Shown here piece by piece: positions 45,862 to 56,386 of a DNA stretch of 64,000 bases. Location of the stretch: NCBI GenBank assembly GCA_024509875.1, contig JAMPIV010004474.1, positions 1-64,000 on the forward strand, given 5' to 3'. Position 1 is the first letter of the stretch; every line of letters starts with the position of its first letter. Origin of the DNA: Oreohelix idahoensis. Lineage: Eukaryota; Mollusca; Gastropoda; Stylommatophora; Oreohelicidae. Both the position numbers and the translations under genes were made by a program. Under the pieces are notes generated by a model. That model worked only from the letters and a program-made list of their open reading frames with translations. It had not been told where the DNA came from and did no database searches.

Positions 45862-46920
45862 ATGGCAGACCTGGCAAAGTTTCGATCTGCTGCTGTGCAG
45901 GCTGCTAAAGAATTGGGAATGGACGGGCAAATTATGATTGCTTATGTCACAACTGAGTGTGACAAATTTATTGAACGCGGAGAAAAAAGATTAGAAAAAG
46001 AGGCTGAAAGAAAATTAGAATCTGATAGATTGGCAGAAGATAAGAGAATAGAGGCAGATAAAGAACTTAAGAGGTTGCAGATTGAGGCTGACAAAGAGGC
46101 TAAGGCATTGGAGGCAGAAAAAGAGATTAAAAGGCTCCAGTATGAAGAGAAGAAGCTGGAGGCAGAAAGAGAGGAAAGAAGGCAAGCTACAGAAAGAGAA
46201 GAACAGAGACAGGCTGCTGAAAGGGAAGACAAGCGATTGGCTGCAGAGAGGGAAGCAGAAGATAAGAGATTACAAAGGGAGCACGAGTTACGACTAAGGG
46301 AGTTGGAATTTCAAGGCCATGCTCCTGAAAATGGTGCCAGTCCCTTTACCTCCGATGCTGCTGCTAGTCAGGGAGCCTCAACCTCAGCTATGAGTTTTCA
46401 TTTAGATCATTTTGTTGAGAAAGACGATGACATCGAGAGTTACCTAAATAGATATGAACTGTTAGCTACCACGTATGGGTTAGAGAGAGAAAGGTGGAGC
46501 TTAAAGTTATCACAAGGGCTTCGTGGTACAGCTTATGACGTTTTTGCCAAGATGAGCAGAGATGACCAAGACAATTATGACATGTTAAAGCAGGCTCTGT
46601 TGCTAAGATATGAAAAGAATGGAGAATTTTATAGAAAAAAGTTCAGGAATGCTAAACTACTGTCAGGTGAGACATATCACCAGTTCTCTGCACGGTTAGA
46701 GACATACTTGGAGAAATGGACGGCTCTGGGGAAAACCCAAGATCTTAAGGAAATGATCCTTATAGAGCAGCTAAGAGAGTCCATGGCTCCAGACCTGAGA
46801 AAGTTTCTCATGGAACAAGGTGCAGAGAGGCTGGGTGAGTTACTAAATGTTGCTGAAAGATATCAGGCAGCTCAAGCAGAGGTAACAGGTAATAAAAAAG
46901 AAACAGGTAGACAATTTTAA
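45862..46920 (+). CDS. gag: Gag of element D (coiled coil + SCAN-like capsid)
   Basis: 352 codons in one frame. It has an N-terminal segment, then a long charged coiled coil (about residues 35-150, rich in Glu, Lys and Arg), then a capsid domain (about 175-345) that aligns well with B: YLNRYE, LSQGLRGTAYDVFAK and LLLRYEKNGEFYRKKFRN. Unlike B, no frameshift separates coiled coil and capsid. The frame stops at 46920. One frame over, the RNA-binding tail and the CCHC knuckle (47075-47116) continue, so a small frameshift near 46905 has shortened Gag. It is the only complete domain set left in D. Confidence 0.92.
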   Translation: MADLAKFRSAAVQAAKELGMDGQIMIAYVTTECDKFIERGEKRLEKEAERKLESDRLAEDKRIEADKELKRLQIEADKEAKALEAEKEIKRLQYEEKKLEAEREERRQATEREEQRQAAEREDKRLAAEREAEDKRLQREHELRLRELEFQGHAPENGASPFTSDAAASQGASTSAMSFHLDHFVEKDDDIESYLNRYELLATTYGLERERWSLKLSQGLRGTAYDVFAKMSRDDQDNYDMLKQALLLRYEKNGEFYRKKFRNAKLLSGETYHQFSARLETYLEKWTALGKTQDLKEMILIEQLRESMAPDLRKFLMEQGAERLGELLNVAERYQAAQAEVTGNKKETGRQF

Positions 46921-48010
46921 GGCACCACAAAACTTTAATAAATTTGATCATAGAGATCAGAACAAAGGTAAGCACCAGTTTGATAGGCCACGGTATAATA
47001 ATAAAAATAAAACCCCACAATTCGATGAAAGGAAATTTGATGAAAGAAAATCTTTCAACCAAGGAAAGAGGTGGTGTAACAATTGTCGGATGGACAATCA
47101 TGATACTGACCGTTGTAGAAGGAAACCTGTGTATATGGCCACCCTTCAGGTCAGGTCGACCTCTAGAAAGGAGGAGATATTCTGATAGATACCACTCCAG
47201 ATGAGATGAGGAAGGCGCAGGCTGGGGATAAGACCCTCAAGCCTTGTTTTAGGAAATTGTCCAATTGTCATACACCTCCAGGAAAAGGAGACTTCTATAT
47301 GAAGAACCACCTGATATACCGGAAGACCGGAACTAGATCCAAAGGTCAGGGACAGCTGGTACTTCCTAAAAGGTATAGGGCAGACTTAATAAGGAGCTTA
47401 CATGTGAGAAACCATGGGGACCATGAAAAAATAGGTACCATCATCCAAAAGGTAGCTCAAAATTATTATTGGTCCAAGGCAAGGTGGGACATTGAGAATT
47501 TTGTAGAAAGGTGTAGCATAGCACATGAGGGAACACCCACAAGTGGGAACATTGATCAGGACCTGGACACGTGACTGGGCAAACGTAGGCCTGACAATAG
47601 AAAGAATAATAAAGTGGACCAAGTGGAATGGGAAGCCCCTTTTCACGGACAATCTTCAATTGACTGTTTTACAATGGCCACTATGCAGAGAGTGCAAAAA
47701 GATGTCTTACCCCAGGATAAGCCGAAAATCCCTCAATCGGACTTATGTAAACTGGAGGAAGAAGATGTAGAGAGGAAATCTCTCATCAAGAATTCTAAGT
47801 GGGGAGAGATCCCCAAGAAAAAAATTGGTAGCGGTCGTTTTGTGAATGATGATTCTGGGAAGAAAAATCATCACTACAGTGCTTCTAGTGGAATAGACCA
47901 TACCGGTACCTGTAAAAACAGATCAACAATATTCAAAGTCCATATGTAATCTGTTAAGAACGTCGACTGATGAAAAGGCAGAGGAAAATATTACATCATC
48001 ATACCAATAT
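46921..48010 (+). pseudogene. Remnants of Gag tail and integrase in D
   Basis: The CCHC knuckle lies at 47075-47116. Within about 15 codons of it the sequence jumps to the segment that in B follows the protease (a KAQ..D.TL.PCF.KL motif near 47205-47260), so the protease is deleted. The integrase finger follows (47395-47530) with its two Cys damaged. The stretch 47530-47980 shows no integrase core motifs and is not recognised. From about 47960 the match to B resumes past the DDE core. Confidence 0.75.
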
Positions 48011-49306
48011 GTGAATGAGCTGACCACTCGTTTAAAAACTGGCTGGAAACTTGCCAATGAAAATTTGAGACAAGCCAGGAAAAAACATGCTGCCTATTAC
48101 AACAAGAAAGCTAAAGACAGAAATTTGGCTGTGGGAGAGAAGGTACTGCTTCTTCTACCCGGTAGCCAGTATAAGTTGCAAATTGGATGGCAAGGTCCAT
48201 ATACAGTTCTATAGAAGGTATCTAGAACAAATTATAAGATAGATAAGAAGGGGAAAGAAAAAATCTATCATGTGAATCTCCTGAAGAAATATTTGGAAAG
48301 AGAAAATCAGGAAGAGACACATTTGATGACCTTGTCTATTGCAATGGAGATGAAAAAGGAACTACTTTCATCATTTGAATATCCATTACACCCCTGTGAG
48401 ACAGCTGCACAGGTGAAAATCAGTACACACTTAACGAAAGATCAGAAGGAGAGAGTGCAACAGGTTCTAGGTGATCATACAGAGGTGTTAACGGACCGTC
48501 CGGGGCATACAAACTTATTGGAATATGATATGAAACTTATAGACCCAACACCTGTATGTATGAAAGCATATTCGATTCCTTTCGCTAAGGAGAAAGCTTT
48601 GAAGGAAGAGATAGACTATTTGTTAAAGGAAGGAATTATTTCACACAGTGAATCTTCGTATAGTTCCAGTGTGGTGCTCTTGAGAAAACCCTCTGGAGAA
48701 CATAGACTCTGTATAGATTACAGGAGACTGAATGCTATCACAGAAGGTCAGGTGGATCCATTGCCGGATACAAATCAGCTGTTTGCCAGGCTGAATAAAG
48801 CTAAATATTTCTTAAAGGTGGATCTGAGCAAAGGCTACTATCAGATTCCAGTAAAGCCTGAGGTTAGACCTTATCTAGCTTTTAGTACCTCAGAGGGACA
48901 CTATGAATTTAACAGATTGCCATTTGGATTGAAAAATGCGCCCAGTGTCTTCTCTAGAATGATGAGAAAATTGTTGGATCCTCTGAATAATCCATGTATA
49001 ACAAACTTCATGGATGATATCCTTATAGCGACAGAGACATTTGAGGAACACATTAACTCTCTGAACATGTTGTTTGATCGATTTAAAGAAGCGAATTTGA
49101 CAGCCCGACCAACCAAATGTTGCGTTGGATGTAAAGAATTAGAATTCTTGGGGAATCCAAAGAGACCTGTGAGCTTGGCATCAGTCACATGCACAGTTTG
49201 GCATCAGTCTCATGCAGTGACATCCTTGTGGGAACAATGGCTCTTCTTTTCCGTTGTCTCCTCAGAGACCGCCATAAACAACTCACAGTCCATCAGGGAA
49301 ACATGA
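48011..49306 (+). pseudogene. pol: Integrase C-terminus and RT of D, RNase H missing
   Basis: The GPY/F part of the integrase (48011-48214) ends at a stop, then an open frame from 48272 carries RT motifs matching B: LCIDYRRLNA, KVDLSKGYYQIP, LPFGLKNAPS and FMDD (about 49011). The similarity stops right after LEFLG near 49152. The remaining about 50 codons do not resemble Gypsy RT or RNase H. With no RNase H, DNA synthesis by this protein would not be complete. Confidence 0.85.
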
Positions 49307-49407
49307 CCCCTGACCCCAAGAACTTGGAGAATCAAGGTAATCACCAGGCATAGATAGAAATTAATCTATGTGTATATAGAATTAGAGACTGACATATAAT
49401 GTCTGTT

Positions 49408-49422
49408 TTAAATGGGGAGAAT
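49408..49422 (+). promoter_or_regulatory. Polypurine tract of D
   Basis: TTAAATGGGGAGAAT directly before the 3' LTR start at 49423; the GGGGAG core is the likely plus-strand primer. Confidence 0.75.
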
Positions 49423-51902
49423 TGTAGTGAAAAATTCTAATACCCATATATAAATTGGAATAAAACTGGAAAATTAGAACATAAATGTAAAGCCGAACGA
49501 AATAATATGAAAGAAAGAAGAATGGTGAAAGACCAGTGCTTTTCCAATAGCGTACGCCTGCGTTGTAGAACGCCATAATGGCTGAAAAAGAGATCCCCTT
49601 TTTCTATTTTGTCTGCATAAACTACACGCGAATCACAGTCGTTTCTAAAAATAAAACTGGTACTGTATTTCTTAGACGACCTTGATAGGCACACTGCATA
49701 ATGACCTAGATACAAATACTAGCATTAATGTAATTATACACACAAAGTTAACCTAGAAAGACAGACGGGCTAAGCAGAGACGAGAAAGGATAGACGGAGC
49801 GAAGCAATAATACTACGTCGTCTCGCGATTAAAAAGTGAACGCCAATCACACGCGAAACGCATGAAGGCCTGATTTTTTTCAAATAAACGGTGATAAAAA
49901 ACACTAACGATACTAGGTTAGGTTTTGAAAACAGGTTTAAAGTCTTATTGGGAAACCTGACATTCTACTGTTTTATGTCTAAGCTCCTGACATTAGTCCG
50001 ACAGTACAGAAGACATCCCATAGTATGGAAGTGAACAGGTGGTAACAGCAAATACTCGACTATCATAGAAAAATACATATTTTGAACGAAGCCACTTAGC
50101 CCCATTAAACTTATATATTCTTGTACCTTAGGACTTGCTGACAAAGAATATGTTATGTGTTACGCAAATAGTCTATTAATTAACAAATTATAGCCAAAAT
50201 ACTATAGTGGGGTTGACTGACAGCACAAGATCATATCTGCTTATTTTTTTTAATGGCATGTTTGGAAAACACTGCTTTGGGGGAAATGAGGCCGACAAGT
50301 TAGATACGATTTGATTGGCTGTAGTAAAATGTAAGGCGAAACCTTATTGGTCTAACTACAAATACAAATATTGTTGTTAATGGCAACGTATAGGATGGAT
50401 AGTTTTTTTTCAAAGGCTCATGTAAACATGGCCTGATTGGTTAGAACGTTAGATATGGTCAAATAGAAACGTCAGTTCACTGCCATTTTTGAAAATAAAT
50501 TATGTGAAAATCAAGTACGTTGAGAGCAGGCTAAGAATTTTCTAATAAAGGAAAAGCCTGGACAAAGGCAGATCAAATTTGTGCCAGAATTCATCGCCAG
50601 TCAACGTTACTTGTTTAATATTTCCTTGAAGTGTGGTAAGCTAGACATGTTTAATATATATTTTATATGAAAATTGAATGTGAAATGATAAATTATGTCT
50701 GTATGTGTGTGGTTCAGTAGCAAACATGAGACAAAGCCTAGATATTGCTCCACCTTGTAAAGATTGTCAGAGAGGAGTATAACTGCCTATACAGATAGAT
50801 ATATTGGATTGCCATATGTAACATGACACCTATCCTATTGTATAGAAGGGATTAACGCTGGAATTGCAGAGGCGTTGTAACCATTAGGGAGAGGAATACT
50901 GGTATATATTGTCACATGAAAAGCTAGCAGTTGGCCTACAGCTCTGAACTTTATGTTTGTACTGTCTTGTACGTCAGTGTGGAAATATATTATATATTAG
51001 TTATGAAGAAGGAGGCACAAGCTTCTTATTTCAGGGACCGTGGTACTGATGTTAATACAGCAGCATATAGTCTGAGCCTTGCTTGATCCAGAACTTTGGC
51101 AGCAGACTCCTTGCCCACGATATCGGCTATTGTGTTTTTTTTTTAGCAAACTGAGAAGCAAGCGAGCAGAGGATACAGTTTTCCGGCAGCCGCTATATGA
51201 GCTAAGAATCTGTCAGCACGAGCAGCTCACCCTTGTATAACCCACCTCAATTGACTTACATAAATAGTCCAAGAGGGACAGTAATTGTTTTAAAAAGTAA
51301 AAGAATCTGTGAATGCTTTAATATTATTTCCACCAGTAACAAACATATGAAGTCGTGATGACAACCAACAACCTAGCTCAAACAGCCAGTATTGCCTCAT
51401 AATACTACCTCACAACATTACACTCATATTATAATAATATTATATGTCGGGACAAAGATCCTTTGTATAAAATTTTGTATATAAACATTGTGTTTACATT
51501 TGATTGTGATTCCTGATTCACTGTGTAGTAGGATCAGGATATATATTTATTGAAAAAAATTCAATACATTTGTTAAAATTTAACCCTTGACTTAATAAGA
51601 TAATCTTTAGAGTGTTAGATGTTTGTGACTGTCATATTGTTGTCAATTTGTTGAGGATCTTAACTTAGGTGTTTATCTGTCTGTTGGTTGTTGTGAATTA
51701 CACTACATCACTATCATAACCCTAGACATTAAACGTAGTCATCACTAAATTCAAGAATAAGTCTGATTGAGGTCTAAATGTGGTAGCAAGTAAGGTCATC
51801 TGTAACACACCAAACTTATTAGATACAGATACCTTCACAGCTGATCTCAGTCAGTACACTAAGTCCCCTATAACTATATTTACATAATCCCAACTTACCA
51901 CA
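49423..51902 (+). repeat. 3' LTR of element D
   Basis: 2480 bp, about 99% identical to 43181-45655 and differing by scattered substitutions and homopolymer lengths. It ends CTTACCACA and is followed by the target duplication CATAC. Confidence 0.95.
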
Positions 51903-51907
51903 CATAC

Positions 51908-52536
51908 CTAGGATGCATAGTAACACCAGACGGCGAGGCAGGCAAAGACATCAACATCAGAATGAATAAGGCAAGAACAGCCTTTTTTAGCCTAAACAAC
52001 ATCTGGAAGTCTTCTCAATACAGCCCAAGCACAAAATTAAGATTATATCAGAGCTGTGTACTTTCTGTGCTTCTCTATGGTGCGGAATGCTGGAGAGTTA
52101 CAGAGAAGGAAATGTCGAAATTGTCCTCTTTTCCCACAACATGCCTAAGAAAAATTCACCGAATCTTTTGGCCGAATACCATCACCAACCAAGATCTGCT
52201 TACTCAGAGCAAGCAGGAGGACATGCACACCATCATAGCTGGCAGACGCTGGAGCTGGGTTGGCCATGTCCTCAGAAGAGACCCCGATGCCATCACAAGA
52301 ACAGCTATGCTTTGGACCCCTGAAGGAAAACGAAAGAGAGGCCGACCAAAAACAACCTGGCGGAGGACTGTGGAGGTTGAGATGCAAAGAACGAACCAGA
52401 GTTGGGGCACTGTACGAAGGATGGCCGCCGACTGAGCAAAGTGAAATCAATTTGTTGTTGCCCTACAAGACGCCACTAGGCGTGATGGCCACTGACTGCT
52501 TTGACGGTCGGCTGCTAAGGATCAAAGAAGAAGAAG
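51908..52536 (+). pseudogene. LINE, second part (RT C-terminus and 3' UTR)
   Basis: It continues the LINE broken at 43180. The frame is open to 52435 and contains SVLLYGAECW, a CLRKIHRI segment, GRRWSWVGHVLRRDP and GRPKTTWRRTVEVE. A 3' UTR of about 100 bp follows and ends in (AAG)n. Directly after comes the 11-bp target duplication AAGTACATGCT (52537-52547), matching 41547-41557. Confidence 0.95.
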
Positions 52537-52547
52537 AAGTACATGCT

Positions 52548-52828
52548 AATGTATTTTTTGGAAAATAAAGATTCTCATTCTTATGTCGCAATGTATGTAT
52601 GTACGTAGGTAAATAGGTAAGTATATATGTTGGTATGTATGTATGTATGTATGTATGGTAACATCCCTCATTAACGCTGTATAAATTTTTTTTTCAAATT
52701 CTCTTTTTTGTAAATTCTAATGATTCTCCTATATGCCATGTTGTATTTTATTATATCATGTCAGTACATATCGATGTATTTTCTGGAGAATAAAGATTCT
52801 GATATGTATGTATGTATGTATATGTAAA
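52548..52828. repeat. ATGT-type microsatellites with a duplicated 26-bp block
   Basis: Two near-identical 26-bp blocks (52550-52575 and 52775-52800, starting TGTATTTT and ending AAAGATTCT) are each followed by ATGT-rich repeats. The pattern suggests copies of a small element whose end seeds the microsatellite. Confidence 0.6.
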
Positions 52829-53092
52829 GGATCCCGTTACACGCCCATTGAGGCATATCGGGAATATGGTGTTAGGCCCATATTTTCTTGACCATCGGCA
52901 CACTAGGGGTGATGTGGTCATCATCACGCCGGCCGCCTTAACCTTCCCAGAGTTGCTCTGGTACCCAATTGGGGCTGGGTCGACCCAGGAGCCGTTTGCG
53001 GCCTAAGAAAAAAATCCCACTTCATCTGCGGATCGAACCATAGACCACTGAGCTAGGAAGCCAGTGCACTAACCACTATGCTACCGCGGCTC
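52829..53092 (-). mobile_element. tRNA-derived SINE
   Basis: On the minus strand it starts GGAGCCGCGGTAGCATAGTG and has an A-box-like segment (TAGCATAGTGGTTAGTGC) and a B box GGTTCGATCC about 50 bp on. A body of about 190 bp follows, ending in an ATAC-type repeat. The head looks tRNA-like and the total is about 265 bp. It would be transcribed by RNA polymerase III and copied by a LINE. No family name is assigned. Confidence 0.75.
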
Positions 53093-53149
53093 CATGTATA
53101 CGTAGGCCTCTCTATATACAATGTATATATATATATATATATATATGAT

Positions 53150-53570
53150 CACACTTCAAACTTATGTCAACTCTCTTGTGCACTCAGCTGCATATTTTTC
53201 TACGTCTTCCTCGTCATTTTCAGTTCTGTCTCCAGTTCTCTGTTCCAATTGTTTATCGGTCTACCCCTGCTACTTTTACCATGGCGATTCCAGAACAGGG
53301 CCCACCTTGTAATGCTATGATCATGTTTCCCCAGTGTGTGTCCTATTCATCGCCAGCGTCTTCTTACATCCTCGGTCTCACTTGCGCTTGTCTGGTTATT
53401 ATGATGTTCCACATCAGTGATCTGGTCAAACTCCTTCATCCCTTCTAGTTTATGCAGACGCCGTTTTATGAAAGTTTGTAGCTTTTCGGTTGTGGTTTTT
53501 GCTTTGTTGGTTGTTCTTTTTGTTGCTCTCCATGTTTCAGAGCCATACAATAGGACGGACTTGACATCTA
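53150..53570 (-). pseudogene. LINE C-terminal scrap, antisense
   Basis: The minus strand reads VLLYGSETWRATK, then a KLQTFIKRRL segment, RRRWRWIGHT and a GRPINNW-type motif, with frame breaks. This is the end of a LINE RT protein. Short TA repeats flank it on both sides. Confidence 0.75.
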
Positions 53571-54958
53571 AACCGAAGATTCCTTATATATATATATATA
53601 TATATATATGCGTGTGTGTGTTAATGGCTTGTTAAATAATATACACATTTTTAGATACAAACGCAATTAATTTTACAGATGGCGACGGTCCCATTGAGAT
53701 CACAAATTTACATGCATGTTAATAATGACGAAAAAAAATATTTCTAAGGGGCGGTTCAGAAATTGTGTTATCTTATTAATAAATAAATTTTTAAAAATAT
53801 GGCATAAAAGTGTTTGTCTTTAATATAATCTTAATATATATTTCAACTTGCATTCATAAATTCTCGTTAGTGATTTTAACTGCAGCTAATTACAATCATA
53901 ACTGCTCCTATGTTTAGTCTAGTTTTTGTAAACGTTGCTTCATTTAAAGAAAATGTCACGATCTTATCAGCACAAATTTTGGCGACAGATTTCATATAAA
54001 TGCAGGCCATTAAACAAATTATACTGCTTACTTTAACTGAAATATCCCTTTGCCATTAGCTTAAGCACCTTCACTCCACTACAGTCTTTGAAGGATACTA
54101 GAGATACACTGGGTGATTAAAAGGTAGTCCCATATTTTTAAATGTTTTATTTCCTCACTTGTATCTAATAGATACACGTGACACAAGTGTAAAAACCAGG
54201 AGCGATATAAAGCAGCTGTCTGATTAGTGTTAGTTTTATTTGTTATTTTTTTCCCTCGGAAAAATAAATTAATAAAATTAAATAAAGTTCAAAATGGCAA
54301 AAACACGAACGTTACAATAGACAGCAAAATTTGCTACCTGTCATGTAGTCACGTGTTCAACTTGCCGGATCTCAAGGTTAGATGTGACATTAATGTGACC
54401 TATCATTGTATTTAATAAAATAGCATTTAGTTTTCTTCACTTTGACGTATGTTTCATATCAATTAGTTTTCTTCACTTTGACGTATATTTCATATCAATT
54501 AGTTTTCTTCACTTTGACGTATGTTTCATATCAATTAGTTTTCACAGGTGTGAAATAACTGTTTTAAAATAGCAAGTGACTTTTCAATCGCCATTTACCT
54601 ACCAATAAGTTTCTTCTAGAATGCTAGATCAAAACACGTCCATCTTGTAAGCTTGGTCTCTGCAATTTGTTTCTTATACTAATTCCGCGTCACAGTGTGA
54701 CCATTTGTGTTTACAGACACAATTCTACCCCGTCTGCAATGTCTACGCATTCCGACGTATTTTTGTGTGTGCGCATTCTCGCATCACTCATTCCCCACAT
54801 TTAGAAATTATATTTCACTTTCTATCTTTACTATAATTTGACATTATCACTTCTGTCATTTCTCTCTTTGACTATTATAATTATCTTCTTGCAGACTGCC
54901 TTGATTATTTTAAACTCATGCTATTCCTTTCATCTTTGTATCGCCTCGCTTGTTATAT
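53571..54958. other. Unannotated flank of E with a 36-bp tandem repeat
   Basis: AT-rich. A tandem of a 36-bp unit lies at 54428-54545 (about 3.2 copies, one base variant in the second copy). No gene recognised. Confidence 0.6.
54428..54545. repeat. 36-bp tandem repeat
   Basis: About 3.2 copies of a unit beginning TAGTTTTCTTCACTTTGACG, copies nearly identical. Confidence 0.95.
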
Positions 54959-56386
54959 GATCATTATTATTTTTCGTTTGTATAAACATTTTTTGATATG
55001 TATGATCATTTTTTGACTGAAGTGTGTATTATGTTTTCTATGGTCAAAGGGACATAATCCGAGTTATCGAAACTACAATTTTTTAGGAGTTTGCCTTCTC
55101 TTGTATAGAGACACGTTCGGTCTATAATTTCTTGAACGAAGCGTGACCACATCTCCTTATTTGGTAGTACCAGTCAACTATGGTAGATGTCTGAAACCTT
55201 TCTTAACGCTTCTTTTCATGACCATAAAAGGCGCGACTGTGTAAGACTTTTATCTCGAATGTTCTTAGAATCGTCTTATTGTGAACGGCAACTCAGAGAT
55301 TGTCGTTCTGCGCATGTCAAAAGCTGGGAGTTCGTTCTGTGTGTTCCGCCCAGTTCGGGAGTTGAGAAATGGTTTAAGAAGCGAGCAGACGCAACTGCGT
55401 CTTGTGATTTTCTGAGGGAAATACAGTGTCTTTGTGAGTTAGTTAGCTAACTAGACTATTTCCCAGTATTATTCACGCCTGCCTGGAGGCATATGTTCAT
55501 GGTTGATTTTCCGAAATAAGGTAATTCCTCTTGTATCGAACTTTATGCTATCATCTAGAGGTTCGTCATTTTGTCGCCTATTTGCTCGCCTGTGTGATGC
55601 AAAATGGAGAGGTACTTTGACTAGGATTAAGTCACCGGTATCTGTATACCTGAACTAGTTAAATATATATGGGTCGCTCTAGACCAACAAGACTATTGTC
55701 TGTGTTCCAGGATTCGTTATATCAGAGATCACGTCCAAGTCAGATGGTTAGACTTAGGAACATTATAAAGGTTGAGCTGACCAGTAGCCCATGTATGCTA
55801 TTCACGTGCAGACAGTGAACGGACTTATTGTATACAACTGATCTGCTAGCATCAGAATGGGAGCATTTATTATTGTTTATGAACATTGAAGATCTGTAGC
55901 TGACACTGTTGCAGAAGTTATAGAAATTATTATTATTTATACAGCTTCACGAACTAGAACTCTATGATTTATGAATTTCTGAATCTATTGAACTGTGATG
56001 TCTTATGACGCATATATACAACAGCTGTCATTGCTGACTACAGAAATTGTTTTCAATGTGCCATATCATCTTGCTGAACTCGTTAACTATGTTGATGTCA
56101 TAAGTATCATGACTGTTTTGTGGCGTGCAATAAATGAAAGAAACTTATACAACGAAGTTACCCTTTCTATGACTCTACACGTCATGTTGCCTGTGTGATA
56201 ACCCTGTGAACTGTTCCACTACCACATACACAGCAACATCCTAAATCAGAGAAGACACCTACATCTTGCACTTTAATACCAGGTGTCGATAAGGGTGGCA
56301 AGTTACCACTTCAGCTCAAATCCACCCTTATCATTTTTGGTGGCCAGAGCTGGTTCTATCATCTGATATTTTGGCGCACCATATCA
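54959..56386 (+). repeat. 5' LTR of element E
   Basis: About 1.43 kb. The right end is placed at ATATCA before TTTT and TGGTGGCCAT. An alternative end 53 bp upstream (TTATCA, 56333) precedes a duplicated copy of the junction. The 3' LTR has 19 more bases at its start (TGCGGTAATG...), which are not found before 54959, so the 5' LTR seems slightly shortened. Confidence 0.8.

Larger units (their letters stand above)
43181..51902 (+). mobile_element. Gmr1-like element D, internally deleted, nested in the LINE
   Basis: About 8.7 kb, with LTRs of 2475 and 2480 bp that are about 99% identical by eye and a perfect 5-bp target duplication. The interior is only about 3.8 kb. It has Gag, a CCHC knuckle, part of the integrase finger, the integrase C-terminus and most of the RT. 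Compared with B it lacks the protease, the integrase catalytic core and RNase H. The young LTRs together with missing enzymes suggest mobilisation by proteins from a related complete element. Confidence 0.93.
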
